This document shows, in pieces, positions 43,883 to 55,368 of a stretch of 64,000 nucleotides of DNA. The position numbers and the translations under genes are program-made. Under the pieces are notes generated by a model. That model had not been told where the DNA came from, searched no databases, and saw only the letters and a program-made list of their open reading frames with translations. The number at the start of each line of letters is the position of its first letter. Position 1 is the first letter of the stretch. The DNA is from Ceratodon purpureus (taxonomy: Eukaryota > Streptophyta > Bryopsida > Pseudoditrichales > Ditrichaceae): NCBI GenBank assembly GCA_014871385.1, contig CM026424.1:18385357-18449356 (forward strand), in the 5' to 3' direction.

Positions 43883-44459
43883 CTTGTATTCATATGTAGT
43901 AGTACACCTTTCCACTAAAGATTAAACCAAAAAAAAAATCAAGGGACCGGGTTAGGACCCATGAGACAGAAAGATCCCGTTTGGAGCCCAGAAATGGTGC
44001 AAAAACATCCAACGTTTGTCGAACTTTGCCAAGATGGAGGATCGATTGACGGATTTGCGCTTGAGAGCACGGAGAACCTTAAATCAAGCCTCCCAACGTC
44101 CATGAGAGCGTCTCAAATGCCTTCTTGAAGCTTGGAGCTAGACCAATCTTCACTAACCTTGGCTGCTTGGCGTTGCGCGAGACCCACGCTTGCCACAACA
44201 TCGCACCCCGAAGAACATCCTAGATGTATCGAAGCTAAGAAAATGGTTTAGGCCAAGGAATGTCAAAAATACACAACCTTCAGTGCAACCACTAGAAGGG
44301 TCTAGCGTTGGCCCGGCGAAGCCGAGAAAGATGGACTACACGTAGGTCCACAGAACAAAACCCAGTTGCAATAGAAGAAACGGTGGAAGATCGGTTCGTT
44401 GTTGGCGATGGAAGAGACATGGCAACTAGTGGGGATGTTCGTAGAAGTGTTGCGTCTTT

Positions 44460-45393
44460 AACCCCTAAATTTCCTTGTGTTTTTGAGAGCTTGAATCCTC
44501 AAAACTGCGATTTTTTACCACTATGCCCTCCCGAGGATATGAAACAAACTTTTTAACCTTTTTTGGAACTTCAACCGTAAGATCTTGTACCTAACCCTAC
44601 TTAGAAGAACTGATCCAAATTTCAACCGTTGGATGTTTTTCATTAGGGAGATCGTAGTGTTCAAAGTTTCAGCAAATATTTTTTTCGGCCTTGGCCGAGA
44701 GGCATAGTGCAAATGGGCCAAAGGGAGACTTGATGATTATTATTTCAAACATTTTGGTCACATTTTTTCCCATGTAGCTTACTAAGTTAGGTATGCTCAT
44801 GCAAAATTTTAGGCCAAAAAAACGCTTTTTAGACCTTCATAAAAATTATTTTCTATAAGAAGGTATAAAATTGATGAAATAGTAAAACATGCATTACAAA
44901 AAAAATTTGTAAGCTAAAGAAAAAGTGAACGGTGAGTAGGTACCTTTATAAATTTGTGATTTTTAGAAAAAAATATTTTTAAAAAATTCAAAAATCTCGA
45001 ATTTTGACAAATTTCTAAAGAAAAAATTCAAAAATTACTAAAAACTTTGAAGCTTGTCTTTGTAAGTTTTGGAGGCTGCCCTTGTAAAATTGGTAAACTT
45101 TTTGACTTGGGTCACTATGGAACTTGATTAGTAATTTGGTTATGAAAATATTTCAAAATTTTTTTAATTTAAAAGACCTAATTTTAGACTGCCCGTTTTG
45201 GACTTGAAACCTAAAATTTCTAGATGAAGGTTCTAAAATTGGAATTTGGCTTCAGAATTTTTACTATATTCACCTTACAGTAAAGGGAGATCCCAGTAAA
45301 AATCTTGAAAAAAAATATTAATTTTAACCTCCCCATTTAGGCTGCCCGAAAATAGCCAAAACCCATTTTGGGTTTTAAGGATAGTTAGGGGTT
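44460..45393 (+). repeat. AACCCCTAAA-family element (934 bp)
   Basis: Begins AACCCCTAAATTTCCTT and ends with the near complement AAGGATAGTTAGGGGTT. The landmark TCAACCGTAAGATCTTGTAC lies ~113 bp in. The interior shares GTAGCTTACTAAGTTAGGTA, ATGCAAAATTTTAG and, near the 3' end, GGCTGCCCGAAAA with its relatives. Non-coding. Confidence 0.75.
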
Positions 45394-45762
45394 AAACTCC
45401 AAGGGATGTTGAAGGAAAAAATGATGTAACAAACACTTTTTTCTACATGGCACAAAAGGTGTATAAAAAAGAAGCTGTCTATAAAATATTTCTAGATAGT
45501 AGAAATTGAATCTTTTAGTTTGCTAAATATGATCATGGGATGCTTTCCATCTAAATTCATCAAGAGAATTTTAATATAAGGTTTTTTTTTTTATATGATA
45601 GACATTTTAAATACAAATTGTATAATATATTAAAATACTGCACTTCTCTAAAATACACCTCAAGATGAATATTTTTTTAACATATTTAGGATCATCATGG
45701 TCTCATTACACTAATAAGATTAATTTCAACTCATGTCGTGAAATTTTGATTATGAAGTGGTT

Positions 45763-46683
45763 AACCTCTAAAAATCTAGCCGATTTTGGAGGTTCCAAAA
45801 CCCAAAAAAGCCATATTTGACCACCTTGTGGAAATGACGATTTGGACCAAAATAGTTACTTTTTTTAGACATTCAACCATAAGATCTTGTACTTTACCTT
45901 CTTTGGAAGTACTAATAAAATTTTCAGTCGTTGGATGTTTACCATCTTAGAGATTATAACATTCAAAGTTGCAGCAAAACGTTTTTTAGGCGTTGCTCGA
46001 ATGACATAGTCAAAATGGTGCAATGGGAGAGTTGAAGGTTTTTACCATAAACATTTTGCTGATATTTTTTTCCATGTAGGTAACCAAGTTGGGTACCTCC
46101 ATGCAAAATTTTGGAGACTCATTCCTTTTTAGGACCTTCATAAAAATTGTTTTCTAGAAGCAAGTCTAAAAACGTTGATATAGTAAAACATGTATGACGT
46201 TACAGATACTTAGTTTTAGAAAAATCTAAACGGTGGTTAGGTGCCTTTATAAATTTTTGATTTCTGAGCGAAATTATTTTTGAAAATTTTCAAAATCTCA
46301 AATTTTGACAAATTTAGAAAGAAATAATTCAAAAATTTGAAGCATGTCTTTGTAATTTTGGAGGCTGCCCTTGTAAAATTTGGTATATTTTTTGACTTGG
46401 GTCTGTAAGGAATTTGAGTGGTGATGTGGTTATGAACATATTTCAAGAAAAAAAATCTTAAAAAAACCTAAATTTAAGCTGCCCGTTTTGGACTTGAAAC
46501 CTAAAAATTTCTAGATGAAGGTCTTAGAATTGGAATTTGGCTTTGAAAATTTTACCACATACACTTTGCAGTATAGGGAGCATCCAGTAAAAATCTTCGG
46601 AAAAAATATTAATTTTAACCCCTTCATCTTAGCTGCCCAAAATCGCAAAAAGTTGTTTTGGCTTTCCTAGATTTTTAGGGGTT
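45763..46683 (+). repeat. AACCCCTAAA-family element (921 bp)
   Basis: Begins AACCTCTAAAAATCTAG and ends CTAGATTTTTAGGGGTT (one mismatch in 17). Landmark CAACCATAAGATCTTGTAC at ~121 bp. Aligns along its length with 44460-45393 and with the fragment at 1-110. Non-coding. Confidence 0.75.
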
Positions 46684-49600
46684 AATAATGAATAGGTTGA
46701 TAATTCTATTATAATGAATAAATGATTTGATCTTCTTCATGTCTCTTCTCACTTTGCAAGTTTGCACTACTTTCAAAAGGCCATGACCTCCAAAAGATGA
46801 GTTTGAAGACATTTTCCGGTCTTTGAAGATGGCCTTCAAGTACAAAGAGGCCAAATGGCAAAAAGCAACTTGTGGCTTTTGAAAATAATCTTCTTCCATT
46901 TGCACTTAAAGATGCATGATATTGAAAAAAATGTGTAAAACTTTGATTTGATTTAAAATTTAAAATTTTACCTTATTTGAAAGCTATGGAACAATCTTGA
47001 ATTTGAAAGTTGTTCAATTGTCCTTATAGCTAATTGGAAAAGGTACATAATAAATCTCTCAGTAACAAATACAAATCATGGATGTACCTGAATTTTTTCA
47101 GTTTGGAAATAGTGGTGTACAGGTGATTAGAACATTCATTAGTATTAAGTCCAAGAGTATCTGGAAACATCCAGATTTCCCATGATTCTGAGTAACTATT
47201 ATGATACTGACTACCTGTATTTTAATCACTGTAATTTGTTAAATATGTTTTTGTTATGTTAACCCACTTTGTACTTTGACATGATATGTATCAAACTGAA
47301 TCTCCATTTAGGTTAATGTATATTACTTAGAAAAAGGCACATACAAGAGTTAAAGACCGAGAGCATCTTCCTTATTCCAAAGTTAATCACCAATAGAGAC
47401 ATCTCACAACTAAGCTTACACCCAAAATGAACACCAAAAATCCCCATTGTGTTCATGTATTCCAAAAGATGTGATTTGATTGGTTGTTTTGAGAATTTCA
47501 GTGTTCTTGAAGGCTAAGGGTCCTTGAAATAGACTTTCATGTTTTAAGAAAATTCCACACCCAATCATTTTTTTCCTTCTTCCACTCCAAATCAAGAAAT
47601 TCCTTCAGGTTTTTTTTGTCTTATTGTATCCCATATCGTTTACGCTCCCTTGCAGCCGGGACTTCAACCGCGAAGTTTAATCCCATATCGTTTGGACAAG
47701 CAACCCACTGACGTCACTGTGGGGTACCCTTTGTCGGGTCATATGCCGGATATCTTGCTGAAGTTCACACAGGATATGAACATGTCTAAACAGGATATCA
47801 ACAACTAAAAGGCAGATACGTGAAGATGGCGGTCCTAAATCTGTGGCGGTCTTACATCTCAAAATGTTCGACATAACGGTCATCAGCAGCACGTTCAAGT
47901 GTCGGGTACTTGTCCGGGTATAGTTAGTGCGGCCAGTAGAAAGAATGCGGATATCTCGATCCCAGATTTCACACGTCCCGATTTTTACTAACGGTGACGA
48001 GGATGAAGCACCGGGACAGAGAACCCTCATCCGATGCCCTCGCGTCCTTTACTCGGACCAGTAAACTGCGAAGACAGTGCGTCGGACATCCAAGCTGACA
48101 CCGTCTCGACGGAAACCCTGTCAAGTGCCTTGGACCCACAACCTTTCTCAGAAACTCTGAATAGAAATTTTCCACCATCCGATTCCTCGAGAACGTCCAT
48201 TCAGCCCTCGACTGAGGAACCGGCCCAGTTCGAGGCGGAACTGGAGGCCAGCTGCGAGGGCAGTGACCCCCCTTCCACTAGTGAAATGATGTTGTTCATT
48301 GCTTGCTACTAGTGGAAGAGTGTATTTTGAGCATGCAAAAGCACATTTGATTAAATTCCATGACTAAGAAATTTTTGTTTTAAAAATGAATAACTTTCAA
48401 AATGTTTGGTACAATGCATCAAGGTTGAGATAATGGATGATTGAAGACTTGAGGTCTTCAACAAACATTGTCCCTTACAATTGTTTTTGAAATGATCACC
48501 TTGCTCATCTTCAATTCAAAGGGTGCACCTGTTGTTCATAGAATTGTAATTCTTTATTGATGTTTGTTTTGTGAGGATGATGTTATTGGAAGTGGTAACT
48601 TCAATAGCAATTAAAATGCTAGATGTTGGGAGACATGGTGTTAGCACTAATTTACACCAAAAAGTTAGGCTCTAATTCAAATTTATAAGCGATACCTCAT
48701 TTTTGGATAAAAGCATTGAAAATGGGGTATCATCCTTGAGACAATTTGATTATTAGTAAGTTGTGGCCGAAAGTTTTGATGTAAAGTCAAAAAAAACAGT
48801 CACAGCCTATGTTAAAGCAATGATAATCATAAGAACACCATAGTCCAAAAGTAAGTTTTATAAAAATTCACATTTCAAAAGTCTTACTTCATAGATGTAT
48901 TTTCTAAAATGAATTTATTTTTAGATTCTAAGAATTTTGGGAACCAACGTTTCTAGTTGGACTACAGGAATAGCAAGCTCTATAAGGTCACTATTCTAAT
49001 GGGTTGGAGCTTGAGGAAAATATGATTGACTTATGCCATGTAGAATTCCAACTAAAATTTTCATCCATGAAAAAAAAAAAAAAAAGGATTTCAACCCAAC
49101 CTTTATTTGGTCTAAATCCTGTAGCTAAGTATCAAAGCTATCAGCTAATGAAAACCCTCCATTTCTTTGACTTCCAATGCAATGTTTTTATTAACCAAGT
49201 GTAAATTGGCTTTTAGATGGAGTAGGAAAAAATCAAAGTTGGAAAATTGTGGCACGGGTTGTTATTTTGTTGGTGGCTAAAGAAGATCTTATATTGTTTG
49301 ATTGCATGCATTGTTGAAAGGCAAGAGGGTATCACGGTGAATCACTGAGAAGATATGAAGCTAACCCCCATTTAAAATTTGGTTGTAGGGAAGGAATAAT
49401 AGTATGAAGACTTGGCCTTATAAGGAGCTACATTCTTATGGTAATTGGTATGGCATCATGTTGTGACCATGGATTTTTAATGTTAAAATCTCTTAAAAAA
49501 TATCTTTCTTCCTATGAAGTTGTGATAAGGAAGTTTTGAAATTAGGTTTTTACAAGTTTTTTAAGTGCCTTCAAGCACAGATAGTGTTGAACTTATATTA

Positions 49601-52490
49601 GTTGTCTTATTTAATTTGTTTTTAAGATCCCTTTAGTGCTTGAGACTCATCAGTAGCTCAATTGACAACAAATGTATATGTGGTCAAAAATCTTTATTAC
49701 ATAGTTGTGATATGAGAATCTACTAGGTAAGAAGATTTGAATTGCTAAAAAAACTTTGCCTTCAACAATAGATGGTGGCACTAATACAAGGGTTAGAAAG
49801 CAAATTAGAAAGCAACACTTAACCATGGGAAGGTGTCTTTCTTTAAAATGTAGCTTAACAATCAAAGAACCTCTCTTTGTCCATAGTAATACTTTGATTG
49901 AGTTTGATGAGGCATATGTGCACAAGTTTTTTAGCATATAAGGGGGTTGATTATTTGATTTGTTATTAGAAGTTATGCCTTGGATTTTTAATTTGAAATG
50001 GTATGTATTTAGCATCCAAGTAAGTTCTTTACTCAATGCTTCACTATTGAGAATTTCTATAAATGTCCTTTTACAATGAAAGAAAGTTTCATTTGTGTCA
50101 AAATGAAAATGGAAGAAACTATTTGACTACATAAACATTGACTCCTTTCTTCAAGTTTATTTGCAAGCATGGCCTTTCCAAATCTTTATTTTGATTGAAA
50201 ATCCTAAAACTGTATTTCAAATAAGAAACAAACATCAAAAAATGAACAAGCCTTAAAAGGGGCTGAAATCCCATTAGAAAGTCAAAGTTCCTTGAGCGAC
50301 TCAAAAGGTATTCTATAAAAAGCACACTCAACTTGGCTCATGCTAGGCCTCATTTATTGTTGGAACAATGGAGATGCTCTTAGTTACTCTTCATTATATT
50401 ATAGCTTATAATGAAAGAACTTTCTGTCAAATATATTTGTTTGTACATCAAAGTTTGAAACTAGTTTATACTGACAATTAATTTGCTATGAAACTAAGGT
50501 AGATTGAAGCATCCTATTTCTCCAAAATTACTCAAGCTCTTATAAAGTAAAATGTGTTGTCACTCAAAGAGAAAATCTACAATGAAAGTGTTGTAAATTA
50601 AATGGTTTACACTATTTTCAAACTTTGGTATAATTCTCTACAATACTATACTTTAGGAGCACCTTCATCAATCTTTGGTCAAATAATTAGTTAACTTCAA
50701 ATTTTGGTGTCCGGCAATGAAAAAAGTTTTTTTTTTTTTGAAATTCAACTTCTCAAGAAATTAACAACTTTAAGTATGACTTTCATTCAACAACTGATGG
50801 AAATTTCATTGAATGTTTCTTATTTTAGTTGACTTCATGTGATCACTCTTATCATTTCAATTAATTTTATCTTTAGTTCATGTGTTCAATTTCAAGATAT
50901 ATCATCATTCATCTAATTTTATTTTATGATTTTCGGGCATATAGTTAACAAGAATATTTTTTTAATTCAATATTTTTATTTGGACTTATTTTTGATGAAG
51001 CTGCCCCCAAGGTACGGTATACTTCTCATTAAAAAAAATGAAGTAGTTGTGCATCCCTGCCCTACAATCACCATTATGCTTTAAGTTGCAATCTTGCCTA
51101 GTTGAGGTCAACTACAACCTAATTCAACACTGAACAGTTCCATCAGTCAAGGGATGATGCATCAGTGTTGCCTGGTGCCCATCATGTCAACCTGCTTAGG
51201 GACACACAATCCACCTGAATCTCGACCACATGATTTAATCGAGCAATGTATTAATAATCAGCTCCACAGCATCATCTCCCTGGACATGTACTCGTACTAG
51301 TACGCCCTAACTTACCTGTAACTTACACCATTTTGAGCAATGCTTAAGAGGCTGGCTGCTAAAATCCTCATCAGTATTGTGACCCAAAAATTCAGAAATA
51401 AAAGTTGTCGATGAATTTCATGGAAAAGTAGCTGCAAAATTTTAAGAAACTAAAAGAATGACCAATGGAAACATAATAGATTTTTTGTAGATTTATCTCG
51501 ACGAGTGATACAAAATGCTTATATTGAAACATGTTTTTCAATTGAGAGAGTAAAACATTGAGGTATGAGGTATATGCTCTAATTATTAACATGGATTATG
51601 AATGAGGAAAGAAGAAGGTGACATCACATATCTGGTGAATAAGTGTATGAGTTTAGAAATAAGTATAAATAATGTAATTTTTTTTTGAGATAATGGATTT
51701 AAAAATAAAAAATAAACAAACAACACATTAGAGTATTCCTATTCCATCATGTGAGCGGAATTTGCCATTATGGAATTTGCCCACCTTGAAATTTGGAACA
51801 ATGTTTGAGACTGATACAAATAAATTGAATTCACATTTCTAATAAAATTATCTAGTGCATTTCAATTACCGTATAGCCTAACTTTATATTATTAAGATAC
51901 TAATTTTACTTTGAGCAATTATTATATTTGATAAACCCCTGTGAATTGTATTCATGGAATATCAATAATCATTTTATATGTTTAAAGTTAGAAAATTCAC
52001 AGCGAGGGTTCTCGCAATATTGTACATATCTTGGCGTCTCCTAATGACAGCCAGCCATTCCTTACACCTAATACCGTAGTAGTACTTGAAACTACTGCCC
52101 AGTGCCCACAACAGCAATCCATGTGAGACAATAGCAATAACATCTCTCTCAAAGTTGATACGGTATGCTTGTAAACATTGTATGCATTCATTTGAGTTGT
52201 TCCTCAATTATACACTGTAGTACTCCGGAATCTGTTTCGTACACACACCAGTGAAAAAAAAACCTTAGAGTATATCACATCAAGTTGTGACATACTACAG
52301 CAGCCAGACTGCAATAACAGTACCCTACTAACCTTCAAAAAAACCAAATTCCATAAAAGGCACCCTCACAAATCTTGGTCTTCTCAGAACTCACACCATC
52401 ACCTCAACACCAATGGCGCTTCATCAATGCAACAGATATGCTGACGTTGAGACAATGTTGTTGCCATCCTTTGTAATGTCGCATAAAGTT
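46684..52490. other. Long AT-rich gene-poor stretch
   Basis: No gene is supported. 47650-48330 is distinctly richer in G+C and holds overlapping open frames (minus 47677-48030, plus 48034-48312) without recognisable domains. It is followed by a small hairpin at 48272-48318 (CTTCCACTAGT...ACTAGTGGAAG). The rest (48.4-52.4 kb) is AT-rich with interrupted frames that may be old retroelement debris, but I see no LTRs or domain motifs. Confidence 0.4.
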
Positions 52491-52704
52491 AACCCCTAAA
52501 GGTTCAAGCCGTTTTTGGACCTCCAAAACCAAAAACTGTGATTTTTGACAACCTTGTAGAAGCTGAAGTATGATTCTTAATTTTTTAATTTTTTGATACA
52601 TCCAACCGTAAGATCTTAAACATAACTACTTGCACTAGTACCATGTCAAATTTCAATGGTTGGATCTTTACCATTTGTGAGATTATAACGTTCAAAGTTT
52701 ACTC

Positions 52705-52739
<35 letters not shown>

Positions 52740-53435
52740 GCGAAAGGCATACTCTAAATGGTGCTAAGGGAGACTTGATTATTGTTACCTCAAAATTTTT
52801 GCTCATATTTTTCTTCACGTAGGTAACTAAGTTGAGCACCTCCATGCAAAATTTTAGAGTCTCATTACACTTTTTTGGCCTTCATGCAAATTATTTTCCA
52901 CAAGAAGGTACAAAAACCACAATATGGTAAAACTTAAATGACGTGAAATGCTTTTGGTTTTTTTAAAAAGTGAACGGTTAAAAGTTACGTCTATGAGTTT
53001 TTGAATTATTGGAGAAAACAAATTTGAAAAATTCCAAAATCTCAAATTTTGACAAATTTTGAAAGGAAAAATTGTAAAATTACCAAAAACTGTGAAGGTT
53101 GTTTCTGTGATTTTTGAAGGCTTCCCTTGTAAAATTGGTAAGCTTTTTGACTTAGGCCACTTTGGATTTTGAATAGTGAATTGGTTATGAACACATTTCC
53201 AAAAAATAAATTCTAAAAAACCTACTTTTAAACTGCCCATTTGGACTTGGAACCTAAAATTTCTAAATGAATGTTCTAAAAGTGAAATTTGGCTTCGAAA
53301 ATTTTACCACATACACTTTGCCATATAAGGAGCACCCAGTAAAATTCTTAGGCAAAAATATTACTATTAACCCCTTCATCTAGGCTGCCCAAAACAGCCA
53401 AGAGCCATTTTGGATTTCCAGAACCTTTAGGGGTT
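52491..53435 (+). repeat. AACCCCTAAA-family element (945 bp)
   Basis: Begins AACCCCTAAAGGTTC and ends with its exact 15-bp complement GAACCTTTAGGGGTT. Landmark CCAACCGTAAGATCTTA at ~112 bp. Contains an expanded T-run of ~32 (52706-52737). The 3' part has CTGCCCAAAACAGCCAA as in relatives. No target duplication is evident. Confidence 0.78.
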
Positions 53436-53844
53436 AAGATAACACTCAAATCTTGCATGAGTTAACTGGCTCTAGCACTGGTCCACCTCTGATTTCCAAG
53501 TTTTAGAGGTCATCTAAGATTATTCAATAATTTATGAATGAAACTTAAGTGATACTTGGATGATACCAATATGATACTTGGGTAAGATTTAGGTTTTGAA
53601 CCGGAAAGAATCCTAAACCTTCAAAATCAAATCGGTAATTTGACACTTTCATTCGACTAACTTACAACTAACTTCCGGATCTCCCTAATCATTGCCTCCC
53701 ACCCAAATCTTAATCCGATGAGGGTTGTATTCTTCCCCTTGCAATGAATTTCCTTTCATTTGTGTTGAAAGAAAAAGAATAAAAGAAAAAATAAATTTCA
53801 CATAAGCACCCAAACTTTTGTACATGAGAGCCCCATCTCCAGAT

Positions 53845-54130
53845 TAGGTATCAGACTCCTCCAAATCAGTTTAGCCAGGCTCCTCCAAATCAGTGTAGCC
53901 AAGCTCCTCCAAATCAGTCTAGCCAGGCTCCTCCAAATCAATCAACCAAGCTCCTCCAAATCAATCAGCCAAGCTCCTCCAAATCAATCATCCAAGCTCC
54001 ACCAAATTAGTTTAGCCAAGCTCCTCCAAATCAAGCAGCCAGGGTCCTCCAAATCAAGCAGCCAGGGTCCTCCAAATTAATTTAGCCAGGGTCCTCCAGA
54101 TCAATGAGCCAGGCTCATCGAGATTAGTTA
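53845..54130. repeat. Degenerate minisatellite, units of ~18-24 bp
   Basis: About a dozen units of the form AGCCAAGCTCCTCCAAATCA(GT) with variable linkers. They end ~1.2 kb upstream of the PDR transporter start. A separate ACAG/GACA microsatellite lies at 54310-54333. Confidence 0.85.
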
Positions 54131-55368
54131 GAAACATGACAGTAACTGGGAATGAGAATGATCAACTGTGGAGCTGCAGAATACAAAAAGACTGTATCCG
54201 GCACAGGAGCCAAGTTACCGCAGCTACCCAGCTGCCCAAGGCGAAGTTTTTGCTGTGGGATGCCCGGGTGGTGGAATGGCAGAACCTCCCTGACGGACAG
54301 ACCCACAGAGAGACAGACAGACAGACAGACAGGCTCCTCCATGGGCCGTGTCGCTGGCCATCGCCATCGCTGGATGATGCCTGAAGCACAGAAACGCCAG
54401 CGTCGCCTGGCGCTAGCTGCAGCACCAGAGCTCGGAGAAAAAAGGAGGAACACGGCAGGTCACAGGTGGGTGCCGGTGCCTCCCCCCATCCCACAGATAT
54501 GTAATCCCAGGTGGGCCTTGTCTTCACTCTGTTGTCGCCGCGCCCCTCCCCTCCCCAGCTGCTAGCTTTCTAGCTCATGACTCTCATGATCGAGCACACC
54601 ACCACTTCCACCTCCATCACCTCACTGGCCCACACTCCATCGAGTCGTAGTAGTACTAGCTACTGGGAGTGATAACCTGCAGTGCCCATGTCTTCAGTGC
54701 AGATCATCAGCAGAGTTTCCATGATTTCCATGCTTCTAGTGGCGAGTCTGAGGAGAACCGTAGAGGTGCCTCCGAGCTGGGAACACCATCATTCCAAAGC
54801 GTTGCAATGCCTGCTCTTGCTGCAGGGTATCTGATCGATCGTGACGTGCGGCGCAGCTCAGATTCGTTGTACGTGCTAATTGGTAGGAGGATCATGGAGC
54901 TGAGTTTATGCAGCTCTGGTGGTCGCAGTTGCGTGTTATGATGGCGTTGAGTTCGTTAATGGGGACAGTTCGTTGAAGGTTTGGAATGCAGCAGGCAGGC
55001 AGGCAGTTTGGTGGATTCGAACAGCTGGGAGTTTGGATGTCGGAGGTGTTGTGAGTGTTTGTTGCTGTTTTGATTGTGGAGTCAGGAGTGACGTCGAAGT
55101 GATCTGTTCGAGGTTGAGGAGTAGTTGGTGCAGTGGATATGTGAGTGCTTTTGAGAGTAGGGTGGAGTTGTTGATATCAATTGATTCGTGAGGGGAAAGG
55201 GCTTGATTTTCGGCGGCTGTTGAGCTGTGGCTATGGCCATTGTTATGAACTTCAGCTGCATTTCGTAGCTTGTGCAATGTGGAATGTGAGATGAAGTCGG
55301 AATGATCGAGAGCTGGGGTGTTGTCCCAATGCTGTGATTAGCGAGCTCCAGGAGTTCTAGGATCGGCC
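54131..55368. promoter_or_regulatory. Upstream region of the PDR transporter
   Basis: G+C rises here. Several frames are open by composition but none has a recognisable domain. A GCAG tandem (CAGGCAGGCAGGCAG) lies at ~54990. The leader of the transporter gene presumably starts within the last few hundred bases. No clear TATA box is seen. Confidence 0.35.

Noticed and set aside
54136..54565. Overlapping 82-137-codon frames around the ACAG microsatellite
   Set aside because: Translations contain TDRQTDRQ-type runs from the microsatellite and no domain. Frames are open on both strands because of composition.
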